This document shows, piece after piece, positions 1-12,226 of a stretch of DNA of 64,000 bases. Below the pieces are notes generated by a model. That model saw only the letters and a program-made list of their open reading frames with translations. It was not told the origin of the DNA and did no database searches. The position numbers and the translations under genes were made by a program. Source of the DNA: Ipomoea triloba (lineage: Eukaryota > Streptophyta > Magnoliopsida > Solanales > Convolvulaceae); contig NC_044916.1 of NCBI RefSeq assembly GCF_003576645.1, positions 6,506,941 to 6,570,940 of the forward strand. Reading direction: 5' to 3'. Each line of letters begins with the position of its first letter. Position 1 is the stretch's first letter.

Positions 1-2
1 AA

Positions 3-60
<58 letters not shown>
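1..60. repeat. (TA)n microsatellite at window edge
   Basis: Pure TA dinucleotide run, probably continuing to the left of the window. Confidence 0.95.
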
Positions 61-61
<1 letters not shown>

Positions 62-819
62 CATACAAGAAATGGTTAAAACTTCAAAACTTATTTGATT
101 AATATTTTGAGGGAAAACGGATAAGTTTTCAAAATATACTATTCCATCAGCACCGTTAATTTTAACATAAACTTCAGGTGAGAGCCGAGGAATTAAAATG
201 ACAACTAAATGAATAATTCAATAACTAAATAAGGTCACAGGTATAATTAAGGAACTGATTTTACCATTATAACATAATTTGATACATTAAATGGTCATTC
301 TCCCTATAATTAGCAAACCAATTGCGTTATACAGGTCTTTTTGAACCAAAAAAGAAAAAAAATCCTTTAATTTTTCTTTATTCTATAAAAACTTTTTAAT
401 TTGTCCACCATAGTAGTGGATGGATCATGGATGGTGGATGAAACTTCAAAATAATAGTTAAATAAACGATCTACTTCGTCGGCAGACGAAAGTTTGGATC
501 GAACATATATACTTTTTGACACATGCATTATTTATATGTGAAAGTAAGTTAGATCTGATCTGATATGCATTGTTATATGGGTCCAAATTAAAGAAGTGCA
601 CCCATATGAAGCCATGCATTAAAAGCAAGAGATGCTACTAATAAAGTCTTATACATCCAAACAAGTTGAAGCAGATTTTTGGGAATAGTCTGAACCTAAC
701 GGGGGAGAGTTTGGAGTAATAAAGGTGGGTCTAGGATGCCATGAAACAAGAGAACTGGAAAGCTAATATGCTTAAAGATGCCATCAACGCCTACATAAAC
801 TGCACTCAATAGTTATTAC
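61..819. other. AT-rich intergenic stretch, nothing recognised
   Basis: No long ORF, tRNA-like box or terminal repeat was found in this stretch. Confidence 0.5.
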
Positions 820-1025
820 CATGGATCCCGGTGCATATTGCAAGGTAGACCCGTGTCCATTTATATACTGAATGTTCATCATAATTTGAATTGTGAACAT
901 TCAGTATATAAATTATGAACATTCAGCATGTAAATTGTGTATTTTGGACTGGAGTCCACAGAATAATTTGCCAACTGGGCACTTTATATCATGGACCAGG
1001 GTACACAGTATTATGGACCTTGGAT
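820..1025. repeat. Dispersed repeat with a perfect 19-bp inverted repeat
   Basis: Arms at 860-878 and 894-912 are exact reverse complements around a 15-base loop. The surrounding text (filling in words such as a trace of 'tgtggacc' and 'gaacattcagtatgtaaat') recurs near 22050-22360. It is therefore a repeat family that fits no superfamily I can name. Confidence 0.6.
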
Positions 1026-1039
1026 CAAAACAACGAGGT

Positions 1040-1335
1040 ATAGAATTTATATACTCTTAAGGTACCGAATTTCATAACACAAGACACAAAAAGTCACAAC
1101 AGAAAACATCATTTTTTAAATCTTATTTATGTACATAATTTGTATTCATAGGCACAAAATTTCACAACACAAGACACATGAAATTTATAACATAAGACAT
1201 AATTATAAATTTGTTTCATGTACAGAATTCATATTTTTAAATACAAAATTTCATAACATAAAACATAAAAACTCACAGTATAAGACACATATTACATGCA
1301 CCAAGATCACAATGCAATGTGAACCCTTAGTCCAT
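1040..1335 (-). repeat. Dispersed AT-rich repeat, family R1
   Basis: Internally repetitive text built on phrases such as 'cacaaaatttcacaacac'. The reverse-complement theme (tgtgtcttatgttatgag, tgtacct) recurs at 39525-39680, 40055-40450 and 50865-51240. Noncoding; the transposon class is unknown. Confidence 0.5.
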
Positions 1336-1574
1336 GGTTTAAGGATTATTCTACTATAAACTCATCATAGTTCATGGGCATCTAACGGTAGACTATTGAA
1401 CGTTGGGTACTTTGTCTAAAAGCCTTTGGACTCTCATAGTTGGGTTTCTCCCTTAGTCCCTTCACCGATATTACATGTAAATCTTCGATTTTCTCTATTT
1501 TATTAAACTTTTGTAATTTAATTTTGACAAATTATGCCACGAACTAAGGTCCACCTTGAATTGTGAAACATATA

Positions 1575-2010
1575 TATATGGAGGCAATGTATTCATTCAA
1601 CTAATCAAGACCTCTTATATAGAGGATACAAGAAGACTAGAGCAGAAGACGTTACAACAACCTATAGCTAATCAAGCGGGTAACAAAACCACAAACAATA
1701 CAGTAGACTAGAACAACCCTAGCAAATGACTTATCCTTTAACACGCCCCTGCAAGATGAAAGATCTATCAGAGACTCCAATCTTGTCTAGAAAGTAAGCG
1801 AACAGCTGCCAGCCAAGAGACTTGGTCAATAAATCAGCCACTTTTTTAGAAGAACATATATGTAGCACTCAAATTATCCGTAACCAACACCAAGGAACCA
1901 TGCATGTAAAATCACACTAAGCTTGCACAACTGATGTTGAATATCCACAAGACTTCATCAACAGAGTTAGCAAGAGCCCGAAACTCAGCCTCATCATTAG
2001 ACATATTATG
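1575..2010 (-). mobile_element. Ty1/copia retrotransposon 3' remnant (RNase H tail plus LTR start)
   Basis: Read on the minus strand, 2006 downwards encodes a stretch like the copia RNase H region (NDEAEFRALANSVDEVLW). After a damaged segment comes KKVADLLTKSLGWQLF and a C-terminal LQGRV, the usual copia polyprotein end. The segment between them that normally carries the conserved histidines is shortened, with a stop and a frame change, so the copy is dead. The sequence past 1755 (minus direction) starts TGTTAAAGG and resembles the 3' LTR; a TATA-like ctctatataag lies near 1613-1623. The family assignment rests on motif memory. Confidence 0.7.
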
Positions 2011-2879
2011 TGTCTACCGTTAATAAATTATGTGTCTAATTTTTTGACCCCTCTTTAAAATTGTGATAATTCTTTAAAGATACTTTTTTTTTGAAAACCT
2101 TCTTTAAAGATACTTAATTACTATTAATTCTATTAAGATAAGGCACGAACCTTTTAATCTTAAAGTTGCAAAACCTCTCTCAAAATGGAATTGCATATAT
2201 GCGGACATAATTATTTACGAGCATGGCTTTAGTCACAATAGTTGCTCTTGATCCTTTTCTCATTGTAGGATCAAAAGTAATTGGTGAACTTTAGTGCCAT
2301 ATGATGGGATTAATAAATAGAATGTAGGATCAAATCTTTATCTTTATTTTTTTGTTTGATCACACCTTTCTTCAATTAGGGTATACTAAAATCTTCACAC
2401 AGAAATTAATTTAATTCATGTTAAGTAGAATTTCACAATTAAGAGACTCGTATCATCTCACTTATGCACTAAGATTATAGATGGTAGGATTCTTTGAATA
2501 AGTAAATAAGTAAATATATCGTTATATTTATATATTTTAAATAAACTTAGCAATGAAAATTGGATTTCTTTTTTCTTGGTACGTGACGCAATTGCTGTAC
2601 TAATTTCCCACCATATATCAAAAGACTTATCCGAATTTCTACACTAGTGTAGAATGAAGATTTACCACGTACGTGTTTTGCTGAATTTCACCCTCACAAT
2701 CAAATACCTTATTTTGCAAAGATTTTTTTTTTTATAATTTTTTTTCTTTTTCTCGTTGAGAGCATATCTAAGGATCCATGCATAACGCACTTGTAAAGAT
2801 TCTGTGCATGCATGTAAAAAAAATTGACTTTATTCCGTAAGAGATTGTGATGTTTTATGATGTTAAATTGACCTGATCT
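2011..2879. other. AT-rich intergenic stretch, nothing recognised
   Basis: Only short chance ORFs and homopolymer runs are present. I see no gene or terminal repeat. Confidence 0.5.
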
Positions 2880-3260
2880 CTTGTTGGAAAATATTAGCAA
2901 AATTAACATCCATTTTGTGCCATAAATATATGTAGGGTCCATTTATAATTTGGAGTGGATCAAAGTGAATTTAGATTTTTCTAAGCGAGACAAAGAAATC
3001 GATATATTATATGCTCAAAATGGATAATTGGTGCATAAGAAATTGATTTTCAAAGTATACCCATGAAGTTAGAAAATTGGAGTTGAGAATACTTTTGAAA
3101 AACTTTTATCTCACATTAATTGCAAATGGATGTGAGTTTACACTAGTGTGTATGTATCCTTTTTGGAGGAGTTTAAATTGTATAGCATAGAGTATCTTGC
3201 ACGTGTGGGGGATACAAATTAAACCAAATTTCAAAATAAGCTTGGAAAGAACCTATTGTT
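2880..3260 (+). mobile_element. LTR-like fragment, relative of 43975-44345
   Basis: Collinear similarity by eye to 43975-44345. Both have an atgtrgggtcca-like start, a 'gatatattrtatgctcaaaa' type block, a tctcacatt/tcccacattgg block and 'ttgaattgtatagcatagag'. A phrase like tcccacattgg followed by a short pyrimidine-rich tract is common in plant LTRs. No coding part is attached. It may be a solo-LTR piece. Confidence 0.5.
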
Positions 3261-3479
3261 CTAATTCGTATAGCATAAATCCATTTTTATCTCATGAGAG
3301 ACTGAATCGCTTTTAAAGAAAATGTATGTTACACATCATGACTTGAATTTTCCTTGCTTTCGTTCATGTGAGAAATAAAAATAAATCTTGTTTGTTTATC
3401 TAATAAAATAAATGGATAGAAATTTAAATTTAAAACGAAATAGACTATGAGTTTATGCAAATAAGTAAAAATTTGAATC

Positions 3480-3615
3480 ACTCCCACATGGATGATGGGA
3501 GTGGGTTCGAATTTCAGCGGAGGCAACTGTTGACTCTTAGCTTTGTGCTTCAGTAGGTTGAGAAAGTAGCTATGAACATATACTACATTGTAACAGAGTC
3601 AGTAATACTAAAAAA
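3480..3615 (+). mobile_element. SINE-like fragment
   Basis: Contains a box-B-like GGTTCGAATTTC at about 3504. The sequence ends in 'acattgtaacagagtcagta' and an A-run. The same tail occurs at 4225-4275, so it is a dispersed family. Confidence 0.45.
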
Positions 3616-4224
3616 AAAAAATTTGAATCAATAAAGTATCTCTCTAAGGTGCGTTAAATAATATTTTCCTTAAGATTCTATTAGCCCCACTACTAAAAGT
3701 GCACAAGGGATTTAAAAAGGCATGAAAAATACAATGAAATCTATATATCTTACTTTATGGGGAATGTGCAATTTTTGACCAAAAAAAAAAATCTCAAACA
3801 CATACAAGAATCTTTAATTTGTATTCTCTACTTCTACAACAAAGAATACAAAGTAAATTTTGAAAGTAAGAAAACAATGAAATTTTGAAAGAAATTTTAT
3901 TAGAGGATATACAGATCATTCAACTTGAATAATTATAACTTGAAAGCTTGAAGAATTGGATGATTGATGTTGAAATGCAAATGGGATCCTCTATTTACTT
4001 TACAGTTTTGTTACCAAGTTGATGAAAGAACACATACTATACATTCATAAAATGATACAACTATTTATCTAAACTTTAAATTCAACATAATATACTAAGA
4101 GTAGTTACAACCATTTATATAAAATTGAAATGAAGAATTACAACTTTTTATATTCAAAATAAAAGTTACAAAATTTCATATTCAATTAAATTTCAAATTT
4201 CCTAACAGAACTTTTAAACAAATG

Positions 4225-4290
4225 AGAGCTATGAACAGATAGTACATTGTAACAGAGTCAGTAGTACTCAGAATAAATAAATAAATAAAT
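4225..4290 (+). mobile_element. SINE-like tail fragment
   Basis: Carries 'acattgtaacagagtcagta' as at 3580-3605, then an (aaat)n tail at about 4273-4289. Confidence 0.45.
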
Positions 4291-4603
4291 GAGGGCTATT
4301 TTCATTATTACCTATTAATAGCTCATTCAAAATTACTTCTAGTGACAATATAATTCACCCTTTGACAACACCATAAAAAAAAGGTTTCTAATATTATTAC
4401 TGCGGTATCTTCATATATAAACTTGGGGCGGGTTACCATTTGAATAGGGTGTATCCGATAGACTGATTGTACGACTCGCGATTTACCTCTGCAGCAACTT
4501 TTGGGGCGGGACTTGTGGACTTAGTCCAGCAAAACTGGGATCACTTAAATATTTAAAAAACAAAAAAAAACAAAAAAAAAAAAAACTTGGGGTTAGGCTT
4601 TAT

Positions 4604-5087
4604 TGCATTGCCAGGGCCGGTCCAAACATTTTGGAGGCCCTGGGCGAAATTAAAAAAAATGGGCCCTATATAAAAAATTAAAATTAAAATTTAATAATAC
4701 TAAAAAATAATAATCTCAAATAACATGAAATACATTTATTTTCTTTAGATTGTTTCAAATTTTCATTAGATTATTCTGTTTTTTTTTGAAAAATTTATTT
4801 ATATCTCCTCTTTGTGATTATATTAGCTGCGTTAACCACAATTTTGTGGGAGCCAGCCTAAGAGAAATTGTCATTTGTGGGAATCGAACCCAAATTCTCC
4901 CAAAATTCTTCCTCATAAAAATAGCTTACTTACCACTTGAGCTACCCCATTGGATTTCTTTTTAATATAATTATAACATTATAATATATATGTATACATA
5001 TACATATATATGTATGGGCTCCTTCTAGCATGAGGCCCTGGGCGATCGCCCAGCCCGCCCGTGCTCAGGACCGGCCCTGTGCATTGC
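4604..5087. mobile_element. hAT-type nonautonomous element with 8-bp TSD
   Basis: The element body is 4612-5079. Its ends, cagggccggtcc and ggaccggccctg, are a perfect 12-bp terminal inverted repeat. The flanks are the identical octamer tgcattgc at 4604-4611 and 5080-5087. An 8-bp duplication with these termini fits hAT. No transposase is encoded; a SINE is nested inside. A second family member lies at 21411-21648. Confidence 0.88.
4778..4960 (-). mobile_element. tRNA-derived SINE nested in the hAT element
   Basis: On the minus strand it reads GGTAGCTCAAGTGGTAAG (box A type) near 4950 and GGGTTCGATTCCC (box B) near 4884. It ends in a run of A (plus-strand T-run near 4779). The arrangement and length suit an RNA polymerase III SINE. 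A much shorter relative is at 42041-42108. Confidence 0.7.
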
Positions 5088-5595
5088 ATGCACGTGGCGG
5101 TGACGAGAGATAACATTATTTCTGTTGCAAATAATCTGGTCCGTTGAGAGGGGTGTATACCAAACTAGTTAGCCAAAAAAGAGGTTTTGGGGAGAGAAGG
5201 TGAGTTGCGTAGGAGTATGAAAATGTGATGCCAAACAGATAACAGTGAAAGCTTAGGGGGTTGGAATCATGCAATTGTGACTTTGCTGTTGTTTGTTAAA
5301 TGGATAGGGAAAGTATCCCTTTCTTCTGGCGCAATATCTGCATTAAAATTGGCCTATCATATCATATAAATACAATATCTATCTATATCTATTAACCCAA
5401 TAAAATTAAGCCTATAACGGGAACTAAAAATTTTTCATATGAAATGAATGGTTCATATTATTTTGATTTTAGTATTTTTTTTATTTTGCTACTTTACACC
5501 CTATTATATTATTTTCTTTTCTTTAAATAATCCACATTCCATTAGTATAAACTTTAGTAACTAAATATTCCTTTTAACTATTTGTTATTTTCTTA
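5088..5595. other. Intergenic, no gene recognised
   Basis: Contains an isolated G-box-like CACGTGGC at about 5091 and a less AT-rich patch to 5330. No ORF or promoter context makes it a gene. Confidence 0.4.
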
Positions 5596-5599
5596 ACTT

Positions 5600-5710
5600 A
5601 CTCATTGATTTCTATAAGAAAGGTCATATGTTCGAACCTCATCCCAATCAGAGTTGGCATAATAGTTAAACATATACTACGAATATGTTACAATGTATTA
5701 AAAAAATACA
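5600..5710 (+). mobile_element. SINE-like fragment
   Basis: Box-B-like GTTCGAACCTC at about 5631 is followed by a body ending in 'acaatgtattaaaaaaatac'. No clear duplication was found. Confidence 0.4.
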
Positions 5711-5884
5711 AAATAAAATTTAACATAAACTATAGACAAATAATTAGCCCGACTAAATACGTAGCACTCAAAGTTGAGCATCAAAGATTATAAATAAGGA
5801 ACTGTGAAAAACAAAAATTTGAACAAGTTTACCCACCATTCTCAGAATTTTATCAATGTATTAAAATTTCTAAAAAAATTTGTA

Positions 5885-6503
5885 AGGCTATGTTTGACAA
5901 ACCTAGCTGAAAATGTAGCTGAAAGCTGAAAAGTAGCTGAAAACTGAAAAGCTATAAGCCCGAAGCTGAAATCTGAAAAGCTGTTAAGCTAGCAGTTATG
6001 CTTAAAAGTGTTTGGTAAAATTAGCTTTTTGATAAGCTGATAAATGTAAAAAATACTAAAAAGGACATCTTCATACAATTTAAATAGTTTTAAATTTAAA
6101 TAGGTTTGTTTAATTTATATATTAAAATACTTCGTATAAAATAGTGAAATCAATATATTTTAATAAAATATAAAGTAAGAACATATATTTGAAAACATAT
6201 AAAGTAAAACAAAATGTTATAATTCATAAGATTAGTTCATACAAAAATCAATGTTCAAACACAAATGTCAAATTGAAATTATAACCAAACATATTGAAGA
6301 GAAAAAGTCAAAAAGGTTTAGCCAAAAAGTTTTAATTGAGAAGGGTAAATGATGTTATTTCTTTAAAATAATAAGGTTAAAGATGGAAAAAAAGTTATGA
6401 AGCTACTAGCTTATTTTAGGAACATTACCAAACAGAGCTTATAGCTTATTAATAGTTTAAAATAAGTTATAAGCTCCTAAATAAGCTCTGCCAAACAAAG
6501 CCT
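5885..6503. mobile_element. MITE with subterminal AGCTGAAA repeats (hAT-like)
   Basis: The ends aggctatgtttgacaaac and, reversed, aggctttgtttggc form an imperfect terminal inverted repeat. Inside, many copies of 'agctgaaa' on the left and 'agcttat' on the right form the subterminal zones. There is no coding capacity, and I could not find a clean target duplication. Confidence 0.6.
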
Positions 6504-8190
6504 AAGTTAATTTTTACTATACCATTATTACAATATCTATTGTAACCATATATTTCGAATTATTTATTCTCATCTTCTATTGACAGCAATTGTCATTGAC
6601 AAACTTCCAAAACAATTTGTCTAAACAACGAATGAAAAAATAAAAATAAAAATCAATGACTTCATTTGTTGGGATGAAAAGTAAGTACCTAACTATATTG
6701 TTCTTATTAAATTAAATAAATTAGTAGCTACAATGAAAAATAATTCATATGCATTTCTGTAATTTAGAATTAGATGTCTACAATGCCTTTATTTAAAAAA
6801 TTTATGCATTATAAAAAAAAAAAATCATTAGTTACAATTGTCTTTATTTTTTACAATGCAAAGATTCCTTACTTTCAAATTCATTAATTAATTATATTCA
6901 ATACATTTTTCATTGTCTTTCTTTTTACAATATCTTGTAATTAAACATCAAAGTTATTATACAAAATATGTTATATATTTATTAACAAGTATTTTGTTAA
7001 TACCATGGAAAAAAATAAAAAACAGTTTGAATCCAATCATATTAACTACTTGAGGGAGATTTGTGGACAAAGTTGGTATTCAAATAATTCGAGAAATTGA
7101 AACGGGAAACTACCCCGTAATATCTCTGGACTACAACACAATTGTTCACTTTAAAGGTAAATAATGTTTCTTTATTAAGATGATTTAAAATGTATAGATT
7201 TTTACTATCATATCTAATCTTATTCCTTAAATAAATTAGGAATTTATCTATCCACAATAACTCATTCAACAATAATTGTTGAACCAAAAGTACATCGAGC
7301 AGAACATCTAAAGGACTGATATGCTTTTATGTTGATAATAATATGTAAAAGGTAATTAGATCATTATCTTACGTAGCTACATTTAAAACTCATTATTAAA
7401 AATGCCAATGTAGAGCAATAAAAAATCATGACACACTTAACGCATTGAAAAGATATCGAGACTACAATAATGTTGTCATCGACCTTGCAAATCCAGAAAA
7501 TGGAGAAATTTAATAAATAGTCATCGTTGTAGCATTCATTGCTCATGTATGTAAAATACTTATTATGCATCCTTTAAATATATTATAAATAATATAAATT
7601 TACAGTTCATTTCATTTTCTAGATTCAACCTATTTGGATTAAAAGCAAAATTAGCATCAACAATGACAACAAAAATACTCAATAGTCGGACTACATGCAA
7701 AATCATTGTTGTTACTATCAAGTAATTAAACATATGGAACTAGAATAACAAGAGGTACTACTCATGAACCTTCTTCAAATATAATAAATATTAATATTTT
7801 GTTCAATACTTAACATGAGAATCTATGACACACATCTAACAACACATGAAACATGTAGGGAAAAAACTATCACTGTCAAATATCACCAGACGCTTGCAAG
7901 ATCAAGAGTTCATAGTATGTACAACTAAGATCTCAGTCATATACACAAGGCAAATCCACAACTTCCTACACCATAATATCATTGCATGACATTGTCCTCT
8001 ATTGCACATGACACACTACTAATAAAAAAGAAGAACACAAGTACTGAAGATAATGAAGACAATGAAAATGCTACTCAAAAGAGAATTAAGAAGACTTAGA
8101 GAAATTCAAACCAAAAATAGTATTTATTTAGACTATCATTTTTAGATTAAGTATTTATACTAATAAGATTATTACAAAGTTGCAAACATT
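6504..8190. other. Very AT-rich intergenic stretch, no gene
   Basis: Chance ORFs of 65-81 codons with no recognisable motif. No terminal repeats were identified. Confidence 0.45.
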
Positions 8191-8194
8191 TATT

Positions 8195-8390
8195 TTAGTG
8201 ACAATTATAATCAATCTCTCCTATATTATCTTGCATTCATATACTTTGGTTACCGATTTAAATAAACAAATTTAATATTCAAGTACATATACATATGAAC
8301 ATCTCTTATATAATCTTGTATTGATATACTTTAAAGTACTTATTTAAAAATAAACATTAAGCATTATCACATTCGCGTATCAAAAACTAT
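8195..8390 (+). mobile_element. Decayed Helitron-family 3' region
   Basis: The reverse complement of about 8300-8385 aligns by eye with 19800-19890, just inside a Helitron-like 3' end. They share an aatgctcaat-like block, a 'ttaaataagta' block and 'caagattatat'. The terminal hairpin here is degraded. Confidence 0.35.
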
Positions 8391-8491
8391 TAATGTTATA
8401 TATTTATAGCTTAGCAACCTACCTACTATTCATCTCCTATTGCATGTATATGTGTGCATATCACCCATATATAGTCTGGCTATCTTCAATT

Positions 8492-9060
8492 TCTTTTACG
8501 GGAAAATTTAAATTGATATACGGTAATGACAAATTATTAGATAAGTCACAGATGTATATCTCTTTAATCGATAATAGCAATGATGTCGATATTGTGTAAT
8601 TTGAGGCCGATGATTGACTATTGTTGAACGGGGTATGCAACAACATTTTGAAATACATACAGTTTATTTGGACCTACAAGTTGAAACCTAACGTTGTCTA
8701 AGATTATTTCTTTTATGAAAAAATTGACATACGATGGTGACAAATTGTTAGATAAATCTCACATATCTCTTCAATTAATAATATAGCAATAACGTTTAAA
8801 TAGTGTAGTATAAGGCCAATGAGCTATAGCCAAATCGGTCAATAACATTTTGAGATACAGATTATTTGGACATACTAGTTGAAATGTGGTCTAGAATTAT
8901 TTTCTTTTAAGAAAAAAATTGCTATATATTAGTGACAAATTATTAGATAAGGCCAGGCAGCTATTCACTTTGCAATAGCAATGCTGTTTAGATTACGTAA
9001 TCTGAGACCGATGATACAGGTCAAAATGAGGATTATTTGGACGGTTGCTCCATTATAAGC
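8492..9060. repeat. Three diverged tandem repeats of about 200 bp
   Basis: Units begin with tcttttacg (8492), tcttttatg (8709) and tcttttaag (8903). Each contains 'gtgacaaattrttagataa' about 35-45 bases in, then 'aatagcaat', a 'cattttgaratac'-like block and 'ttatttggac'. Spacings are 217 and 194. Noncoding. Confidence 0.65.
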
Positions 9061-9440
9061 CACAATAATATTAAATATATTATATAAAAAACTTGATAAT
9101 AATTATTTATATAAGTAAGGTTCAATATTCTTTTTTTTTTAAAGAAAAAAAAACTAATATTTTTAGTGCTCAAGTTGTCATTATTGGTCATGTTTGGAAA
9201 CATAGTTATAAACCAATTTTGGCTGATGATGTCGAAACATAAACCAGAAAGAGATATAATCAGTAAAGAGGTTTTATTAATTCTACTATCACACCACTCA
9301 AAAAGATATTTTCATTAAAATATATATGGATACATGAGAGTTCTGGAATTTGATTGGAATTACAATTACAATTACAATTCCAAAAACCAAACGATCTTCA
9401 ATTTTCTTCCAATCTCAGATGCCCACTTCTTTACAATCTT
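9061..9440. other. Intergenic stretch, nothing recognised
   Basis: Contains an 'attacaattacaattacaatt' style short repeat near 9358-9380 and no gene. Confidence 0.4.
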
Positions 9441-9449
9441 TCCCGTTAA

Positions 9450-9905
9450 GGGTGTGTTTGAAAAGTAGGAAAATAATTTCTGAAAAATGGTTTTTGAAAA
9501 ATGAGTCATTTTTTGAAAAATAGTTTTATTTTCAATGTTTGGATGCGTTATGGAAAACTGTTTTTGTGTGTTTGGTTTATTTTCTAGAAAAATGGGTAAA
9601 ATTATATAATTGAATATTTTAATTATTTTATTTAAAATATAAAAAATTTAAATAATATTAAAATAATGTTATTTATTTAAAGCAAAATTTAAATTAAAAA
9701 AAATGAATCTACAAATTTCCGACGGAAACCTGTACCATGTACAGGTTTTCGCCGGAAACCAGATGTTCCCCAACCTCCTTGGTCCATTTCCCAGTTACGC
9801 CATGGTTCCGGAAAATGACTTCCGAAAAACAATTTTGAAAGTTGTTTTTCGGAATTTTTGCTTGATTTTCCTTGGTCAACGAAAATTGTTTTCAGTTGAT
9901 TGTAA
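9450..9905. mobile_element. Truncated MITE-like element
   Basis: Begins gggtgtgtttgaaaag, a terminus typical of small plant DNA transposons. It carries repeated 'gaaaaatg' / 'ccgaaaaac' subterminal text and a short inverted repeat (aaacctgtac / gtacaggttt) near 9728-9750. The matching right end was not found. Confidence 0.4.
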
Positions 9906-9929
9906 GGTCGTCTTCTCAAGATAGATCCT

Positions 9930-10350
9930 GCTTGCTTCTTTGGCTACAACTTCTTTCTTCCCCCTCTTTCTTCTCGTCTTCTTTTGTGGACTCCTTTATT
10001 TCTCCAATATCGGATGAAGATGCTCTTGCAGAAGGTTTTTGTTGGAAGATTTGATCTATTATGTCACGGGTCTAGAGTTTGGCACAACGCACAATGCTCG
10101 TGTGGCGTCCCAAGGCCCCTCATACCCTGCGGACCAGTTTTAGCCTCATACGGTGTCACACTAGTTTTGCACTACCATGGGCTTATCAGGAGAATGACAA
10201 TAACTTCCCGACTACTTATGCTAATCGAATCGCATCTATCCCCTTCATAGTCAAGTCTGAACCAAGATTTCCAGATGAGGGGGGTAGGGTATTAGTATAT
10301 CTAACACATAATTTAAATGTGAGAAATTGTCCTTAAAAAAGGAAATATTG
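9930..10350. other. Less AT-rich stretch with overlapping short ORFs, unidentified
   Basis: Several ORFs of 60-88 codons overlap between 9872 and 10336. None shows a family motif I know. It may be transposon-internal sequence or an old gene fragment. Confidence 0.3.
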
Positions 10351-11320
10351 AATGAATTGATCGTAAATTTTGAGATTTTAATATTTTTTTTTGCGCTCTA
10401 ATATGAATCGTAAAGAAAACGGAATTTCCACAATAAAAGCAAACGCCTCTGATAGCAGTTTAGAATACAAACTCTTGTTGGGCCCAAAAATTTGACTAAG
10501 ACTAGCGACAAGCTTCCAAAACTTAACCGACTCGGTATGCCTAACTCGGCCAGACCTTAGCATCTAAGACAGAACAACCCTTAACAATATTGTATTTGGA
10601 AAGCTAACCAGTTGACTCGTTCATTCATTGGGTCTTACACAGTCACGCAAAATAGGTCTGACCTTCTCCCCAATCCACCCAAATTCTAGCACACCCTCGT
10701 ATTAGGGAAAATGAACTCTGCCTACTTGCGACATAAATTGAGATGGAAAATGTAAAAAACTACATATGATTTATGGGTTCTAACTTACCTATACAAAATA
10801 CTCAGCATCGTTAAAACTTTAGCATTAAAACCATTCCTAGCATCTAGGTTTTGTTTGACCCATATATATATTTCAAACCAAATAGTAACCATTTTAACTA
10901 AAATAGTAACTAGTTTATTTTAAAATACAGTAAAATGAAATTTTAGAAAACATAAAAAATGTGAATTACAAATTTATTCTTAAAAATATAGAATTATCTT
11001 CAAGATCTCACATCCTTAGAACTCAAAACACACACACACACACACATATATATACCTATTTAGTGCATTTTTATGTATTTCATTTCTCTAATTTTTTTTA
11101 AAAAGTTCAAATTTCAAAATTTTGAAATCATCATATAAACAAAATTTCAATATAGTAATGCTAAATACGTAAAAGATAATAAAATATACAAGATTCTCCC
11201 AAGTGAAAAATGGGGTGAGATCTGAACCGTTGATCTAATTTAGAGCACCGACTCAAACTGAAGGAAAATTAAAAAAAATAAAGAAAAGAAAAACACACTT
11301 CCTGTCGACATTGATGCAAA
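10351..11320. other. Intergenic, short (CA)n/(TA)n microsatellites only
   Basis: A (CA)n tract lies at about 11027-11045, followed by (TA)n. No gene was recognised. Confidence 0.45.
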
Positions 11321-11339
11321 TGATCTAGTCTTTCAATTG

Positions 11340-11635
11340 AGGCACCTTAAGCTAGAAAATAATGCACTTTAAACTTTAAACATATGCACCTCAAAAGTTA
11401 AACTGATACACCTTAAATTAGAAAGTGACAACCTTAAGCTATATACTTACGCACCTTTAAGTTTTAGATTTAAGCACCTTAAACTTTAAACTTAGACACC
11501 TAACACTATAAACTTACACACCTGAAGCTATACACTTGCGCACCTTAAGTTTTAAACTTACCAATTGTTTTAAACTTACAAACCTCAAACTTTAAACTTA
11601 TGCAGCTCAAGCTCTCACCTTACGCATAATGGCCA
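11340..11635. repeat. Degenerate minisatellite, about 20-24 bp units
   Basis: Repeated variants of 'gcaccttaaactttaaactta' run head to tail for about 300 bp, with unit length drift. The flanks contain inverted-looking 'cccaagtgaaa' (near 11199) and 'tttcacttggg' (near 11729), so the array may sit inside a small inverted-repeat element. Confidence 0.7.
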
Positions 11636-11760
11636 TAATGTCAGTACTGCTTCTTTTTTTTTTTTAATTGTTCTTCATTCTGGACGATTAGTTTTGACAA
11701 GATCATAGACTGTTATTAATCCGCATATTTCACTTGGGAAAAGCTTCCCACCTGATCCCT

Positions 11761-11787
11761 TATATATATATATATATATATATATAT
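11761..11787. repeat. (TA)n microsatellite
   Basis: Uninterrupted TA run. Confidence 0.9.
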
Positions 11788-12226
11788 TAAGTTGGGACTC
11801 AAACTTGAGCATGCTCTTTTGCATTAAATTATTATTCTCGTACACCCTTCTAGCTTGTCATGATACCATTGGCTAAAGATGGTTCAAGGAAATAAGTTTG
11901 GAGAAATTATGGACCGGCCAGGTTCTGATCTGATAAGTTGCCAACGTTGTCGTGTTGTAGGCTTGCCAGAATTAAATGATACTGTGTGGACAACTGACAT
12001 GCTTTTAGCATCTTCTGATTGTGGCTCCTCCTCTCATCTATTGTACTGTTGTCTCCTCCATTTTCACCATGCCAACATCTATTACCTTTTCATCATAGCA
12101 AAATATTACTTGTATATCCAAATTTTACTTTCAACTTTTATTTCTTCTCATAGATATATTTTAGATGTAGAAAATTTTTCTTGAACTTACAAAATGAAAA
12201 TGTCATATCCATGTTTACCACATAAT

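Noticed and set aside
3600..4600. Direct repeats with spacers, considered as a CRISPR-like array
   Set aside because: The genome is a plant nucleus, and the repeats are SINE tails and A-runs without regular spacing.
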